Assembly (NCBI GenBank): GCA_036511855.1 | Contig: DATCBN010000041.1 | Span: 1 to 51,462, forward strand | Direction: 5' to 3' | Length of the DNA stretch: 51,462 nucleotides | DNA from: Candidatus Eremiobacteraceae bacterium | GTDB lineage: Bacteria; Vulcanimicrobiota; Vulcanimicrobiia; Eremiobacterales; Eremiobacteraceae | Shown: positions 9,127-18,755 of the stretch, in pieces | How positions within the stretch are numbered: the first letter of the stretch is position 1 | Layout of the letters: every line of letters begins with the position of its first letter | Made by a program: the position numbers and the translations under genes | Notes under the pieces: model-generated | What the model saw: only the letters and a program-made list of their open reading frames with translations | What the model was told of the DNA's origin: nothing | Databases searched by the model: none

Positions 9127-9137
9127 TCGAACCGGCC

Positions 9138-10214
9138 TCAGGCACTGTAGAGCGATGTCGGCTTAGACGCCTCGAAATCCGCAAACCACGGGCGCATCCG
9201 CAACGCGACGTTCACCAGCGCGAGTAGGACGGGGACTTCGACGAGCGGTCCGATGACAGACGCGAATGCCTCGCCCGAATCTATGCCGAAGACCGAGACG
9301 CAAACGGCTATCGCGAGTTCGAAGTTGTTGCTCGCTGCGGTCAATGCGAGCGACGTTGTGCGCCCGTATGACGCACCGGCGCGCCGGCCCATCGCAAACG
9401 AGACGCCGAACATCACGGCGAAGTAGATGACGAGCGGAACGCCGACCAAGAGCACATCAACGGGGTGCGCGACGATCCTCGCACCTTGCAGCGCGAACAT
9501 CGCGACGATCGTGAAGAGCAGCGCGACGAGGGTCAGCGGCGCGATCGTCGGAACAAAACGCTCGTCGTAGCGCGCGGCGCCGAGCTTCGGGCGAAGGAAC
9601 GCACGAGTCAAAGCGCCGGCAGCAGCCGGAATTCCAAGGTAGATCAGGACGCTGACGGCGACAGTCTCGATCGAAAGCGGAACGGCGAGACTCGGCAGAC
9701 CAACGAGCGGCGGAAGCACCGTCACAAAAAGATAGGCGTACGCGGCGTATCCAAACACTTGGAAGACCGAATTGAGCGCTACGAGCGCCGCTGTGTACTC
9801 GCGGTCCGCTTGGGCCAGTTCGCTCCACACGACGACCATCGCGATGCAGCGCGCGAGTCCGACCATAACGAGACCGGCGAACAGGTCCGGACGTCCGTGC
9901 AGAAATGCGGCGGCGAGTCCGAACATTAGGATCGGCGCAATGATCCAATTCTGAATCAACGACAGCCCCAGCAGCCGTGTGTCGCGCAGCGCCGCCGGTA
10001 GCGCTTCGTAGCGCACGCGCGCGAACGGCGGATACATCATGACGATGAGCCCGACGGGAACGAGGGCCGCGGGGAGCCGGACACCCAGCGTGCCTAGACC
10101 GACGCCCAGCAGCATCGCGAGGACGATCCAAAGCGTAAGGAACCGATCGAGGAACGAAAGGTCGGCGAGGAGCGGGCGGCTATTGGTTGAAACGAGCGCG
10201 TCCCTCAAATCCAT
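9138..10214 (-). CDS. acr3: ACR3-family arsenite efflux permease
   Basis: This 358-residue integral membrane protein has about ten hydrophobic segments and exports arsenite (As(III)) using the proton motive force. The ACR3 signature [13 protein letters not shown] (around Cys123, the conserved metalloid-binding Cys) and [11 protein letters not shown] near residue 290 are both present. Its length is normal for the family. It is the last gene of the arsR-arsI-arsC-acr3 operon, and its ATG directly abuts the arsC stop with no spacing, so it is probably translated by coupling. Regulation should come from ArsR at the 11640 promoter. The extended N-terminus (about 20 residues before the first helix) is usual for ACR3. 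Confidence 0.95.
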   Translation of the reverse strand: MDLRDALVSTNSRPLLADLSFLDRFLTLWIVLAMLLGVGLGTLGVRLPAALVPVGLIVMMYPPFARVRYEALPAALRDTRLLGLSLIQNWIIAPILMFGLAAAFLHGRPDLFAGLVMVGLARCIAMVVVWSELAQADREYTAALVALNSVFQVFGYAAYAYLFVTVLPPLVGLPSLAVPLSIETVAVSVLIYLGIPAAAGALTRAFLRPKLGAARYDERFVPTIAPLTLVALLFTIVAMFALQGARIVAHPVDVLLVGVPLVIYFAVMFGVSFAMGRRAGASYGRTTSLALTAASNNFELAIAVCVSVFGIDSGEAFASVIGPLVEVPVLLALVNVALRMRPWFADFEASKPTSLYSA

Positions 10215-10886
10215 TCAAGCCTTTGTGCTTTCGTTGGACCGCAGCTCTTCGATCAACCGCTCGACACGGCGCTCGATGTCGTCGCGGATGCGGCGGACTG
10301 CGGCGATGTCCTTGCCTGCCGGGTCCTCGACCTCCCAATCCTCGTAGCGCTTGCCCGGATAGATCGGACATGCGTCGCCACAACCCATCGTGATGACGAC
10401 GTCGGCAGCGCGAACGACATCGTCGGTCATCGGTTTTGGGAATTCTTTGCCGATGTCGATGCCGATCTCGCTCAGCGCCTCGACGACGACGGCGTTGATG
10501 CTTCCCGCGGGCGCGCTGCCCGCAGAGCGTACGTGAACGAGGCCACCTGCCCGCGCGTCGAGGAGCGCTGCGGCCATTTGGCTGCGGCCCGCGTTATGCA
10601 CGCACACGAACAACACTTCGGGCATGATGTTCGGCAATTTCCCTTCGTTATGCGCGGCTGCACGCAACCGCTCGCGAGCGAATCGATACGCGAAAATCGG
10701 AATATAATCGTCTACGTGCGAACCTACGAGCGATTGGGCGCTCTCCGCGAGGCAGAGCCGCACAGTCTCGGGTGAGAAGATGCCGTCGAATTCATCGTGC
10801 AACTTGCCGGCCGACGTCAACGTGAGGGCAAGAACCTTGCTTCCGATCTCATCGCTCACGCCGGCACCTACTACACTGCGCAGCAT
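10215..10886 (-). CDS. arsC: Arsenate reductase, LMW-phosphatase type, with N-terminal helical domain
   Basis: This 223-residue enzyme reduces arsenate to arsenite for export by the neighbouring Acr3. The catalytic domain (about 89-223) carries the phosphatase loop CVHNAGRS (Cys95, Arg101), the resolving cysteines in MGCGDACPIYPG (Cys169, Cys173) and the acid loop WEVEDPAG. This is the thioredoxin- or mycothiol-linked ArsC family, not the glutaredoxin-linked ArsC of E. coli. Residues 1-80 form a separate all-helical domain of the kind fused to ArsC in many actinobacteria (phosphatase-like N-terminal three-helix domain). The start overlaps the end of the arsI gene by 16 bases. Cofactor thiol identity is not visible here. 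Confidence 0.93.
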   Translation of the reverse strand: MLRSVVGAGVSDEIGSKVLALTLTSAGKLHDEFDGIFSPETVRLCLAESAQSLVGSHVDDYIPIFAYRFARERLRAAAHNEGKLPNIMPEVLFVCVHNAGRSQMAAALLDARAGGLVHVRSAGSAPAGSINAVVVEALSEIGIDIGKEFPKPMTDDVVRAADVVITMGCGDACPIYPGKRYEDWEVEDPAGKDIAAVRRIRDDIERRVERLIEELRSNESTKA

Positions 10887-11308
10887 TCATCGGCATGAGG
10901 ATCGGCGCCGGAGCAGCACGTCGCGCCGCCTTCGTTTCGCGTCTCGGTGTCCTCGAGGACGGTGTACACTTCCCAGCGCCGGCCGTCCGGGTCTGCTGCC
11001 CACACCTTGGTCTGCTTGGCGTAGCAGCACGTCTCTTCGCGTTCGATGTCCACCGGCACGCCGGCGGCCTGCAAGCGCGCGATGGCCGCATCGACCGCTT
11101 CAACCGATTCGACGACGACGCCGAAATGGGCGGAGCGTCCAGGCTTTGCGGCTAAGTCTCGATCGAGCGCAAGCTCCAAACCGGGATCTTCAGTGATGAA
11201 CAGCGCGTAGTCATCGAGAGATTTCGCCGGTTCGGCATCAAGCAGCGTGCGGTAAAAGGCGACGCTTTTCGCGAGATCTCTCGTGGCAAGATTCAGGTGG
11301 GTTTTCAT
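10871..11308 (-). CDS. arsI: ArsI/CadI-type glyoxalase-fold protein (C-As lyase family)
   Basis: This 145-residue vicinal-oxygen-chelate protein begins with the strand KTHLNLATRDLAKSVAFYR. Likely Fe(II) ligands are His4, His61 (in RSAHFGVVV) and Glu113 (in RRWEVYTV). The pair Cys94-Cys95 in ETCCYAKQTKVW is the family hallmark that binds trivalent organoarsenical. Characterised ArsI enzymes cleave the carbon-arsenic bond of methylarsenite and aromatic arsenicals with O2. A Cys-rich tail (TCCSG and ECCAV) may add thiolate ligands. Start and stop overlap with arsR upstream as ATGA (11305-11308), so it is coupled. CadI is the older name; function as lyase is inferred from the motif. Confidence 0.9.
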   Translation of the reverse strand: MKTHLNLATRDLAKSVAFYRTLLDAEPAKSLDDYALFITEDPGLELALDRDLAAKPGRSAHFGVVVESVEAVDAAIARLQAAGVPVDIEREETCCYAKQTKVWAADPDGRRWEVYTVLEDTETRNEGGATCCSGADPHADECCAV

Positions 11309-11640
11309 GCGGCGACGGCTTTCTCTGAGAACAGCGCATTGACGGCTTTACGCAGTCGGCCAATGACGCCGGGAGCAAGGCGATAGTAGACCCACGTTCC
11401 TTTGCGCTGGCCACGGACGAGATCCGCGTCGCGCAGCCAACGAAGATGATGGGAAACGGTGGGCTGCTCCAACGGGAGTCCCGCTGTGAAGTCGCAGACG
11501 CAGACTTCGTCCTTGGCCCGCGCTAGCGTGGCCAGAATCGCCAATCGATGGGGATCGCCCAGCGCCTTGAAAAGCTGGGCATGTTCGCCGAAGTCGAGGT
11601 CGACGATCGTCGTCGCGGGGCAACATCGTTGTATTGACAT
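11305..11640 (-). CDS. arsR: ArsR/SmtB-family arsenic-responsive repressor
   Basis: This 111-residue winged-helix repressor is the first gene of the ars operon. The sensor motif EVCVCDF (Cys47, Cys49) in helix 3 is the As(III)-binding ELCVCD site, followed by the recognition helix QPTVSHHLRWLRDADLV. An extra Cys6-Cys7 pair sits at the N-terminus and could supply another thiolate. The ATG at 11640 lies only six bases after a TAATAT -10 box, so the mRNA is probably leaderless and no Shine-Dalgarno site is expected. Arsenite binding would release it from the operator spanning the promoter. Confidence 0.95.
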   Translation of the reverse strand: MSIQRCCPATTIVDLDFGEHAQLFKALGDPHRLAILATLARAKDEVCVCDFTAGLPLEQPTVSHHLRWLRDADLVRGQRKGTWVYYRLAPGVIGRLRKAVNALFSEKAVAA

Positions 11641-11677
11641 ACGTCGATATTAGCGATTGCATCGGGATTTGTCAATA
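11632..11677 (-). promoter_or_regulatory. ars operon promoter and probable ArsR operator, leaderless
   Basis: Read leftwards, TTGACA (11675-11670), a 17-bp spacer and TAATAT (11652-11647) form a near-consensus sigma-70 promoter. The expected start of transcription falls on or next to the arsR ATG (11640). The perfect 8-bp inverted repeat TATTGACA (11632-11639) / TGTCAATA (11670-11677) flanks the core promoter with 30 bp between the arms. The arms cover the -35 box on one side and the start codon on the other, a natural ArsR operator arrangement. A TTGTCA/TTATTT pair facing right (11669-11695) could serve the divergent DUF4336 gene. Confidence 0.75.
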
Positions 11678-11712
11678 TAGCGCCGGCGTTTATTTCAGGT
11701 TCGGAGGAAAAG

Positions 11713-12405
11713 TTGACGGACGGACCATCGCGACTTGATCAGGATATCTGGGTGTTGGAGAAAGATGTCCGCTTTGCCGGCATCCCGTTGCCGCACACGA
11801 TGACGATCATCCGGCTGCCGACGAATGGACTGTTCGTTCACTCACCCACCATTCTCGATTCGGCAACAGCAGAGGCGCTGGCATCGCTGGGCGCTGTCGA
11901 CTCGATCGTCTGGCCCAGTTGGTGGCACGACCTCTACCTTCGCGACTACGCGGCAGCCTATCCGCGCGCGAGGTTGTTTGGAGCGCCGGTGCTGGTCGAA
12001 TGGAATCGATCGCTTTCATCCCTTCGCGCTTTGGACGCGCGCGTTCCGCTCTGGGCGCCGTGTCTCGATCAGCTCTATGTCGATCGCATGCGGCTCTTTC
12101 TCGACGAGTTCGTGTTCTTCCATCGGCCAAGCCGTTCTTTGATCGTCGCAGACTTAGCATTCAATCTAGATGAAAGCAGGGGATGGTTTACAAAGTGGTC
12201 GTTCGGCGCCATCGGAGCGTACCCCGGATGCAATATCCCATGGTTCTACCGCTTGGCGCCGGCGGATCGCACGTATCTACGCGACAAGATCGAGCGCATT
12301 TTGGATTGGGACTTTGATCGGCTTGTCGTTGGTCACGGAAGCGTCGTGCCGACTCGAGGAAAGGACGCCTTGAGAAACGCCTATCGTTGGCTTTTGCGAC
12401 CTTGA
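11713..12405 (+). CDS. DUF4336 family protein (metallo-beta-lactamase-like)
   Basis: This 230-residue cytosolic protein matches the DUF4336 pattern: DQDIWVLEKDVRFAGIPLPH at the start, TIIRLPTNGLFVHSPT, a WPSWWHDLYLRDYAAAYPRA block (compare the N-K-F/H-H-L segment of the family), VADLAFNL, and a late VVGHGSVV. The pattern recalls a metallo-beta-lactamase fold whose classical HxHxDH motif is lost. Its biochemical role is unknown. The TTG at 11713 is favoured by GGAGG six bases upstream. It is transcribed away from arsR across a shared 72-bp region containing the putative ArsR operator, so arsenic control is possible but unproven. Confidence 0.75.
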   Translation: MTDGPSRLDQDIWVLEKDVRFAGIPLPHTMTIIRLPTNGLFVHSPTILDSATAEALASLGAVDSIVWPSWWHDLYLRDYAAAYPRARLFGAPVLVEWNRSLSSLRALDARVPLWAPCLDQLYVDRMRLFLDEFVFFHRPSRSLIVADLAFNLDESRGWFTKWSFGAIGAYPGCNIPWFYRLAPADRTYLRDKIERILDWDFDRLVVGHGSVVPTRGKDALRNAYRWLLRP

Positions 12406-12460
12406 GCATCCTCGGCCTTCGCAAAATGGAATCGCCGCCGGGCCCGCCAAGGGCGGCGCG

Positions 12461-13228
12461 ATGACCACGTGGATAATTCTCTTCGTTGCGGCGGTATTCG
12501 GCGGCGTGTTGAATTCCGTCGCGGGCGGGGGAAGTTTTCTCACGTTTCCGGCGCTGTTGTTCGTCGGCGTTCCTCCCATCAACGCGAATACCACGAGCAC
12601 GGCGGCGCTGCTGCCCGGTGTTTTTGCGAGCATCACCGGCTATCGCGAGGATTTTCCGAAGGCGACGATGTTCGTGGTTTGGCTTTCTGTCGCCAGTCTG
12701 ATCGGCGGTTTTGCGGGCGCGCTGCTGTTGCTTGGGACGCCCCAGGAAGCGTTTAAGCGACTTATTCCCTACCTGCTCGGCGTCGCAACGCTGACGTTCA
12801 TGCTCAGCAAACGTCTTTCGGAGTGGATGGGCCGCGGCGAACACCAAATCGCGGCTCCGTCACCTCGCGCGCTGGCCGGCATCTCCGCCGCGCAGTTGGT
12901 CATCTCCGTATACGGCGGATATTTCGGCGGCGGCATCGGCATTTTGATGCTTGCGACGCTCGGACTCATGGGCATGCGCAATATCCATGCGATGAACGCC
13001 GTGAAGACGGTGCTCGCGGCGATCATCAACACGGCGTCGTTCGTCACCTTCGTCTTCGCGCGCAACATCGTATGGCCGTATGCGGCGGTGATGATCGTCG
13101 GATCCACCATCGGCGGATATTTCGGCGCGCGCTACGTCCGGCGCTTCGATCAGTCTCTGGTCCGCGGATTCATCACCGTCGTTGGGATCGTGATGACCGT
13201 GTACTTCTTCGTGCGTCAGGGATTCTAA
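12461..13228 (+). CDS. TSUP (TauE/SafE) family membrane transporter
   Basis: This 255-residue integral membrane protein has seven to eight hydrophobic segments. The N-terminal half-repeat contains GGVLNSVAGGGSFLTFPALL and INANTTSTAALLPG; the second half has YGGYFGGGIGILMLATLGL and MNAVKTVLAAIINTASF. Both are signatures of the sulfite/organosulfonate exporter family (TSUP, formerly DUF81). Substrates across the family include sulfite, sulfoacetate, thiosulfate and others, so none can be assigned. It follows the DUF4336 gene by 55 bp in the same direction and converges on a YeiH-type gene. Confidence 0.9.
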   Translation: MTTWIILFVAAVFGGVLNSVAGGGSFLTFPALLFVGVPPINANTTSTAALLPGVFASITGYREDFPKATMFVVWLSVASLIGGFAGALLLLGTPQEAFKRLIPYLLGVATLTFMLSKRLSEWMGRGEHQIAAPSPRALAGISAAQLVISVYGGYFGGGIGILMLATLGLMGMRNIHAMNAVKTVLAAIINTASFVTFVFARNIVWPYAAVMIVGSTIGGYFGARYVRRFDQSLVRGFITVVGIVMTVYFFVRQGF

Positions 13229-13244
13229 TCAATTATTTGTAGGG

Positions 13245-13289
13245 GCCGACTTTTATGGTCGGCTGTACTAGGGCAAGCATCGCTTGCCC
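13245..13289. repeat. Palindromic intergenic repeat between convergent transporter genes
   Basis: Two hairpins stand in the 83-bp gap. The first is GCCGAC-ttttatg-GTCGGC (13245-13263). The second is GGGCAAGC-ATC-GCTTGCCC (13271-13289), the core of the window's repeat family. They lie after the stop of the TSUP gene and the stop of the YeiH-like gene, where a bidirectional terminator or mRNA end-stabiliser would be useful. Confidence 0.85.
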
Positions 13290-13311
13290 ATTGGGTGAGT
13301 GGTTCACACGA

Positions 13312-14295
13312 TCAAAGGACGCCTTGAATGGCGAGACTCGAAAGAGCGACGAGCGCCCACACAGCGGCGCCTAGCACGAGCGGCGAATAACCGACCGTTC
13401 GCAATTTGTCGAAGTCCGATCCGAACCCGACTCCGGCGAACGCGACGATCATGATGTAGCGTCCGGTCGTCGCAAGCCCGCCGAGAATGGCAGCGGGCAA
13501 GACGCCGATGGACGCCGCCGCCGCAGCGGCGACGAAAAGCACGATGAACCACGGCATCGTCGCGACGAAATCGAAACGGCCGCGCGCTCCGGCGCTGCGT
13601 TGCGAAACGTACAATGCTGCCCCTGCCGCGATCGGCAGTATAGCAAGCGTTCGCGCGAGTTTCACGATCGTCGCGATTTGGCCGGCCGCCGGAGCATACG
13701 CGTATCCGGCAGCGAGCACCGACGATGTGTCATTGATCGCCGTGCCCGCCCAGGTGCCGAATGTCGCATCGCTGAGATGAAGCGCATGTCCGATGGCGGG
13801 GAACAAGAAGACCGCCACTATATTGTAGAGGAAGATCGTGGCGGTCGCGAACGCGACCTCGCCGGCCTCGGCGCCGATCACCGGCGCAAGCGCGGCGATG
13901 GCCGACGCCCCGCAGACCGAAGTGCCGGCCGCAACGAGCAGACGCATGTTGAAACCGACCCGCATCAACCGCCCAAGCACGAGTCCGCCGGCCAATCCGG
14001 CGACGAGTGTGCCCACGAGCACCCATGCACTCGACCGGCCGTCTTGCCACAACACCGCGAGATCGATCCCGAATCCGAGCAGCACGATGCCGGCTTGCAA
14101 CAGATGTTTCGACGCAAATCTTGTTCCAGGTTCCAACGCCCCGCTCGCGCCGATGAGTCGGCGCGCCACGATGCCGGCCGCGATCGCGAAAATCGGAGCG
14201 CCTACCACAGGCCACTTGAAGCCTAAGAACACCGCGACGAGCGCCAGCGCAACTGCGAACAAGATGCCCGGCGCCAAAGTGCGTAGCGTCGTCAT
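13312..14295 (-). CDS. YeiH/UPF0324 family putative sulfate exporter
   Basis: This 327-residue membrane protein has about ten hydrophobic helices. Family landmarks are VGAPIFAIAAGIVARRL, LLQAGIVLLGFGIDL, the strongly conserved GTSVCGASAIAALAPVI, and GTWAGTAINDTSSVLAAGYA. Members of the YeiH/PSE family are annotated as putative sulfate exporters, with little direct biochemical evidence. The ATG at 14295 opens MTTLRTLAPG. It converges on the TSUP gene with palindromic repeats between them. Two different anion-transporter families side by side suggest sulfur-oxyanion handling, which is inference. Confidence 0.9.
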   Translation of the reverse strand: MTTLRTLAPGILFAVALALVAVFLGFKWPVVGAPIFAIAAGIVARRLIGASGALEPGTRFASKHLLQAGIVLLGFGIDLAVLWQDGRSSAWVLVGTLVAGLAGGLVLGRLMRVGFNMRLLVAAGTSVCGASAIAALAPVIGAEAGEVAFATATIFLYNIVAVFLFPAIGHALHLSDATFGTWAGTAINDTSSVLAAGYAYAPAAGQIATIVKLARTLAILPIAAGAALYVSQRSAGARGRFDFVATMPWFIVLFVAAAAAASIGVLPAAILGGLATTGRYIMIVAFAGVGFGSDFDKLRTVGYSPLVLGAAVWALVALSSLAIQGVL

Positions 14296-14513
14296 GTACG
14301 GATATCGTTCGGCCGTAGGCGCGGCGTCGACCTTGCATCGGGCCTGCTACATCCGTAGCAGCCATTTCGAGGGGCCGGAGCGCCCGGCGGCAAAGCACTC
14401 GCGAGCTTTTCACAGAGCGACCCGTTCGCTTTGGCGCGGAGCATCGCGCCGCGTTTCCGTGCCAATTTTCGTAGACCATCAACCGCCTACTAGTCCTTCG
14501 GGAGGGTGCACGC

Positions 14514-15176
14514 GTGTCCGATACCGCTCACGTCCATGACGAGCCGGAGACTCCGGCCGAGATCAGCCGCCGAACGTTCATGACGCAAGTGACCGTGATC
14601 GCCGGCACCATCGTGGGCCTCGGGGTGGCGATTCCGGTTCTCGGCGGGCTTGTGCCGTCCAAAGATATTCTCGATGCCGGCAAGCCGAAGTGGTATCCGC
14701 TCAACGCAGACGAATTCGAACAATTCGAAAAAGCGGCGGCCGATCCCATGAAAATAACGTTTCCTAAGACCACAGTGGACGGCTATCTCATGAGCGAGTC
14801 CAACGACTACGTCTGGGGCGTGAAGATGACGCCCGACCAGGAAGCACAATTCAAAGCTGACCGGCCGGATCTTTTCCAAGTCCCGCACGGCGACGTGAAA
14901 TACGAAGTGCCGGTCACGTACGAGAATATCGGCATCGCGTTGTTCAGTCCGATTTGCCCGCATCTCGGCTGCCGGTTCAATTGGAATAAAGACGAGCAGC
15001 AGTTCCTCTGTCCCTGTCACGGTTCGACGTACACGAAATTCGGCAAGCATATGGCCGGTCCGGCCAACCGCGGTTTGGACCCATTGCCGTTCCAAGACAA
15101 ATCGGGAATCGCGCAGGTCACGTGGATCAACTTTGAACAGACGACCGCCGACCGCTTGATCGTCTCGTACACGTAG
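14514..15176 (+). CDS. Rieske [2Fe-2S] protein of a cytochrome bc complex
   Basis: This 220-residue membrane-anchored protein carries a [2Fe-2S] cluster that takes electrons from quinol at the Qo site and passes them to cytochrome c. The ligand boxes are CPHLGC (Cys148, His150, Cys153) and CPCHGS (Cys166, Cys168, His169), with the disulfide pair Cys153/Cys168 intact. Residues 19-48 are ISRRTF followed by a hydrophobic helix, a Tat-like uncleaved anchor. The insert between anchor and cluster (about 60-140) is long. GTG at 14514 was chosen for GGGAGGG eight bases upstream and because it opens just before the anchor. The cytochrome b-c gene follows 11 bp later with GGAGG, so the two form an operon. 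Confidence 0.95.
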   Translation: MSDTAHVHDEPETPAEISRRTFMTQVTVIAGTIVGLGVAIPVLGGLVPSKDILDAGKPKWYPLNADEFEQFEKAAADPMKITFPKTTVDGYLMSESNDYVWGVKMTPDQEAQFKADRPDLFQVPHGDVKYEVPVTYENIGIALFSPICPHLGCRFNWNKDEQQFLCPCHGSTYTKFGKHMAGPANRGLDPLPFQDKSGIAQVTWINFEQTTADRLIVSYT

Positions 15177-15187
15177 GGAGGAGAAAA

Positions 15188-16681
15188 ATGCTCAACTGGA
15201 TCGAGGAACGCACCGGCGGCATCTCCGCCCTGAAGAATTTTCTCACGGAAGACGTTCCAGGCGGCGCGAGTTACTGGTACGTCTTCGGCAGTGCCACGCT
15301 GATCGCGCTGGTCATTCAGATCGTCACCGGCATCTTTCTTACGTTCTACTACGCGCCATCATCGGCCACGGCGTGGGAGTCCACGAAATTCATCTACGAT
15401 CACGTATCGGGGGGCGCATTCCTTCTCAGCATGCATTTCTGGGGCGCGTCGGCCATGATCGCGTTGATGACGATGCATTTGCTGCAAGTGATGATCTGGG
15501 GCGCCTACAAGAAGCCGCGCGAGATCATGTGGGTCATCGGCGTCATCTTGTTCCTGCTCACGCTCGTGCTCGGGCTAACGGGATATCTGCTCCCCTGGGA
15601 TCTCAATGCGTATTCGGCATCTGCCGTTTCCATCAAGATCGCCGGCGACATCCCCATCGTCGGCCCGGCCCAAGCCAATTTTCTGCAAGACGGTTTGCAA
15701 ATGGGGACGCTGACCATCAACAGATTCTTCGGCATCCACGTGTGGCTGATTCCGATCATGCTGCTCGGCCTCGTCGGGCTCCATCTCGCGGTGTTCCGCC
15801 ACAACGGTGCAGCCGGTCCGCCGGCCGACGAGACGCCGCGCAAGTTCGGCCGTTTCTTCCCCGACCAGATCTTCATGGATACCGTCGCCTCGCTGGTCAC
15901 GTTCCTCGTCATCGTCTCGCTCGCGGTGTGGATGCCTGCGCCGCTCCTCGCCAAAGCCGACCCGACGAACTCGGCGTTCGTGCCGTCGCCGGCATGGTAT
16001 TTCTTCCCGCTCTTCGGTTTGCTCAACTTGCTGCCAGGCAACATGTTCTCGGTCGGCAGCTTTGCCGTATCGGGTGAGCTCATCGGCACCGCGATCGTCC
16101 CTGCAGTCTTCGTCGCGATTCTCATGTTCTTGCCGTGGATCGACCGCAATCGAAAGCGCGCGCTGAATCAGCGGCCTTATTTCATTGGTCTCACCTTGTT
16201 GTCGGTGGTCGCCGTCTTTGGCTTGGGTTGGTATGGAGCGTCTTCGGTGCAGGCTCACATCGCCGCGAGCGGTGGCGCGGGTCAGACGCCGGTGCGAGGC
16301 TACGGCGCTGCACCAGCCGGCGCCCAAGAAGCTGCGGCGGCCGGCGGCGGGACCGCTTCGAATCCGGTAGCGCTAGGCCAGGCGGTCTATTCGCAGAACT
16401 GCACGTCGTGCCACAGCGCCAACGGCAGCGGCGTGCCGAACCTCGCACCCCCTCTGGACGGAAATCCCTTCGTCACCGGCGATGCCGCAAAAGTCATCGC
16501 TGTCTTGGACAACGGCTTGCACGGCCAAGCGGTGATGGGCAAGTCGTATTCCACGCAGATGCCGGCGTGGAAAGGGCAGCTCACGCCTTCACAAGTCGCG
16601 AACGTCATCTCATACATTCGCGGATCGTGGAGCAATCACGCGGGCGCCGTCACCGAAGCGCAGGTCAAAGCCGCAAAGTAG
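15188..16681 (+). CDS. Cytochrome b fused to a C-terminal cytochrome c domain
   Basis: This 497-residue quinol oxidation core subunit joins three parts. Residues 1-210 are cytochrome b6-like with the two-heme ligand pairs His83/His97 and His184/His199. Residues 220-350 are subunit-IV-like. A flexible Gly/Ala linker (about 358-390) leads to a monoheme cytochrome c domain (about 392-490) with CTSCH (405-409) and a distal Met near STQMPAWKG. The fusion puts the electron acceptor on the same chain as cytochrome b. The Qo-site motif, usually PEWY, reads PAWY (residues 268-271), so the conserved Glu is missing. The ATG has GGAGG upstream. It partners the Rieske protein just before it. Confidence 0.93.
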   Translation: MLNWIEERTGGISALKNFLTEDVPGGASYWYVFGSATLIALVIQIVTGIFLTFYYAPSSATAWESTKFIYDHVSGGAFLLSMHFWGASAMIALMTMHLLQVMIWGAYKKPREIMWVIGVILFLLTLVLGLTGYLLPWDLNAYSASAVSIKIAGDIPIVGPAQANFLQDGLQMGTLTINRFFGIHVWLIPIMLLGLVGLHLAVFRHNGAAGPPADETPRKFGRFFPDQIFMDTVASLVTFLVIVSLAVWMPAPLLAKADPTNSAFVPSPAWYFFPLFGLLNLLPGNMFSVGSFAVSGELIGTAIVPAVFVAILMFLPWIDRNRKRALNQRPYFIGLTLLSVVAVFGLGWYGASSVQAHIAASGGAGQTPVRGYGAAPAGAQEAAAAGGGTASNPVALGQAVYSQNCTSCHSANGSGVPNLAPPLDGNPFVTGDAAKVIAVLDNGLHGQAVMGKSYSTQMPAWKGQLTPSQVANVISYIRGSWSNHAGAVTEAQVKAAK

Positions 16682-16711
16682 GGGCTCCGTGGGGCCTGCG
16701 ATTCCGTACGA

Positions 16712-16755
16712 GGGTGAGCATCGCTCACCCAAAATGGCTAGCGATGCTTGCCCTA
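16712..16755. repeat. Palindromic repeat, one intact and one decayed unit
   Basis: GGGTGAGC-ATC-GCTCACCC (16712-16730) is an intact unit of the GTGAG subtype. It is followed by TGGCTAGC-GAT-GCTTGCCC, a unit of the GCAAG subtype whose left arm has mutated. Both lie 30-75 bp after the cytochrome gene and before the thiC leader, so they may end the respiratory transcript. Confidence 0.8.
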
Positions 16756-16802
16756 TTACAGTGTCAATCGAAGGCGCACGGACCGAAACCTTCGAACAAG
16801 AG

Positions 16803-18607
<1,805 letters not shown>

Positions 18608-18644
18608 CTCCGCTCGGCTCTGTGAGACCTTTGTGACTCTGTGG

Positions 18645-18706
18645 GGCCGACCTTCATGGTCGGCCAGGAAGAACATAATGGGCAAGCGATGCTTGCCCTC
18701 CTACAA
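18645..18706. repeat. Palindromic repeats between thiC and the dioxygenase gene
   Basis: GGCCGACC-TTCAT-GGTCGGCC (18645-18665) and GGGCAAGC-GAT-GCTTGCCC (18680-18698) with the flanking CTCCTACA (18699-18706). This is the same two-hairpin pairing seen at 13245-13289, again between convergent genes. Confidence 0.85.
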
Positions 18707-18755
18707 TTAGAAGGCCACGCCGAGAAGAAACCTCGGCCCCACATTCGTTGCTCTG

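Noticed and set aside
14344-14361. CTGCTAC-atcc-GTAGCAG hairpin before the Rieske gene
   Set aside because: It is a short isolated stem with no T-run and no repeat-family arms; likely incidental.
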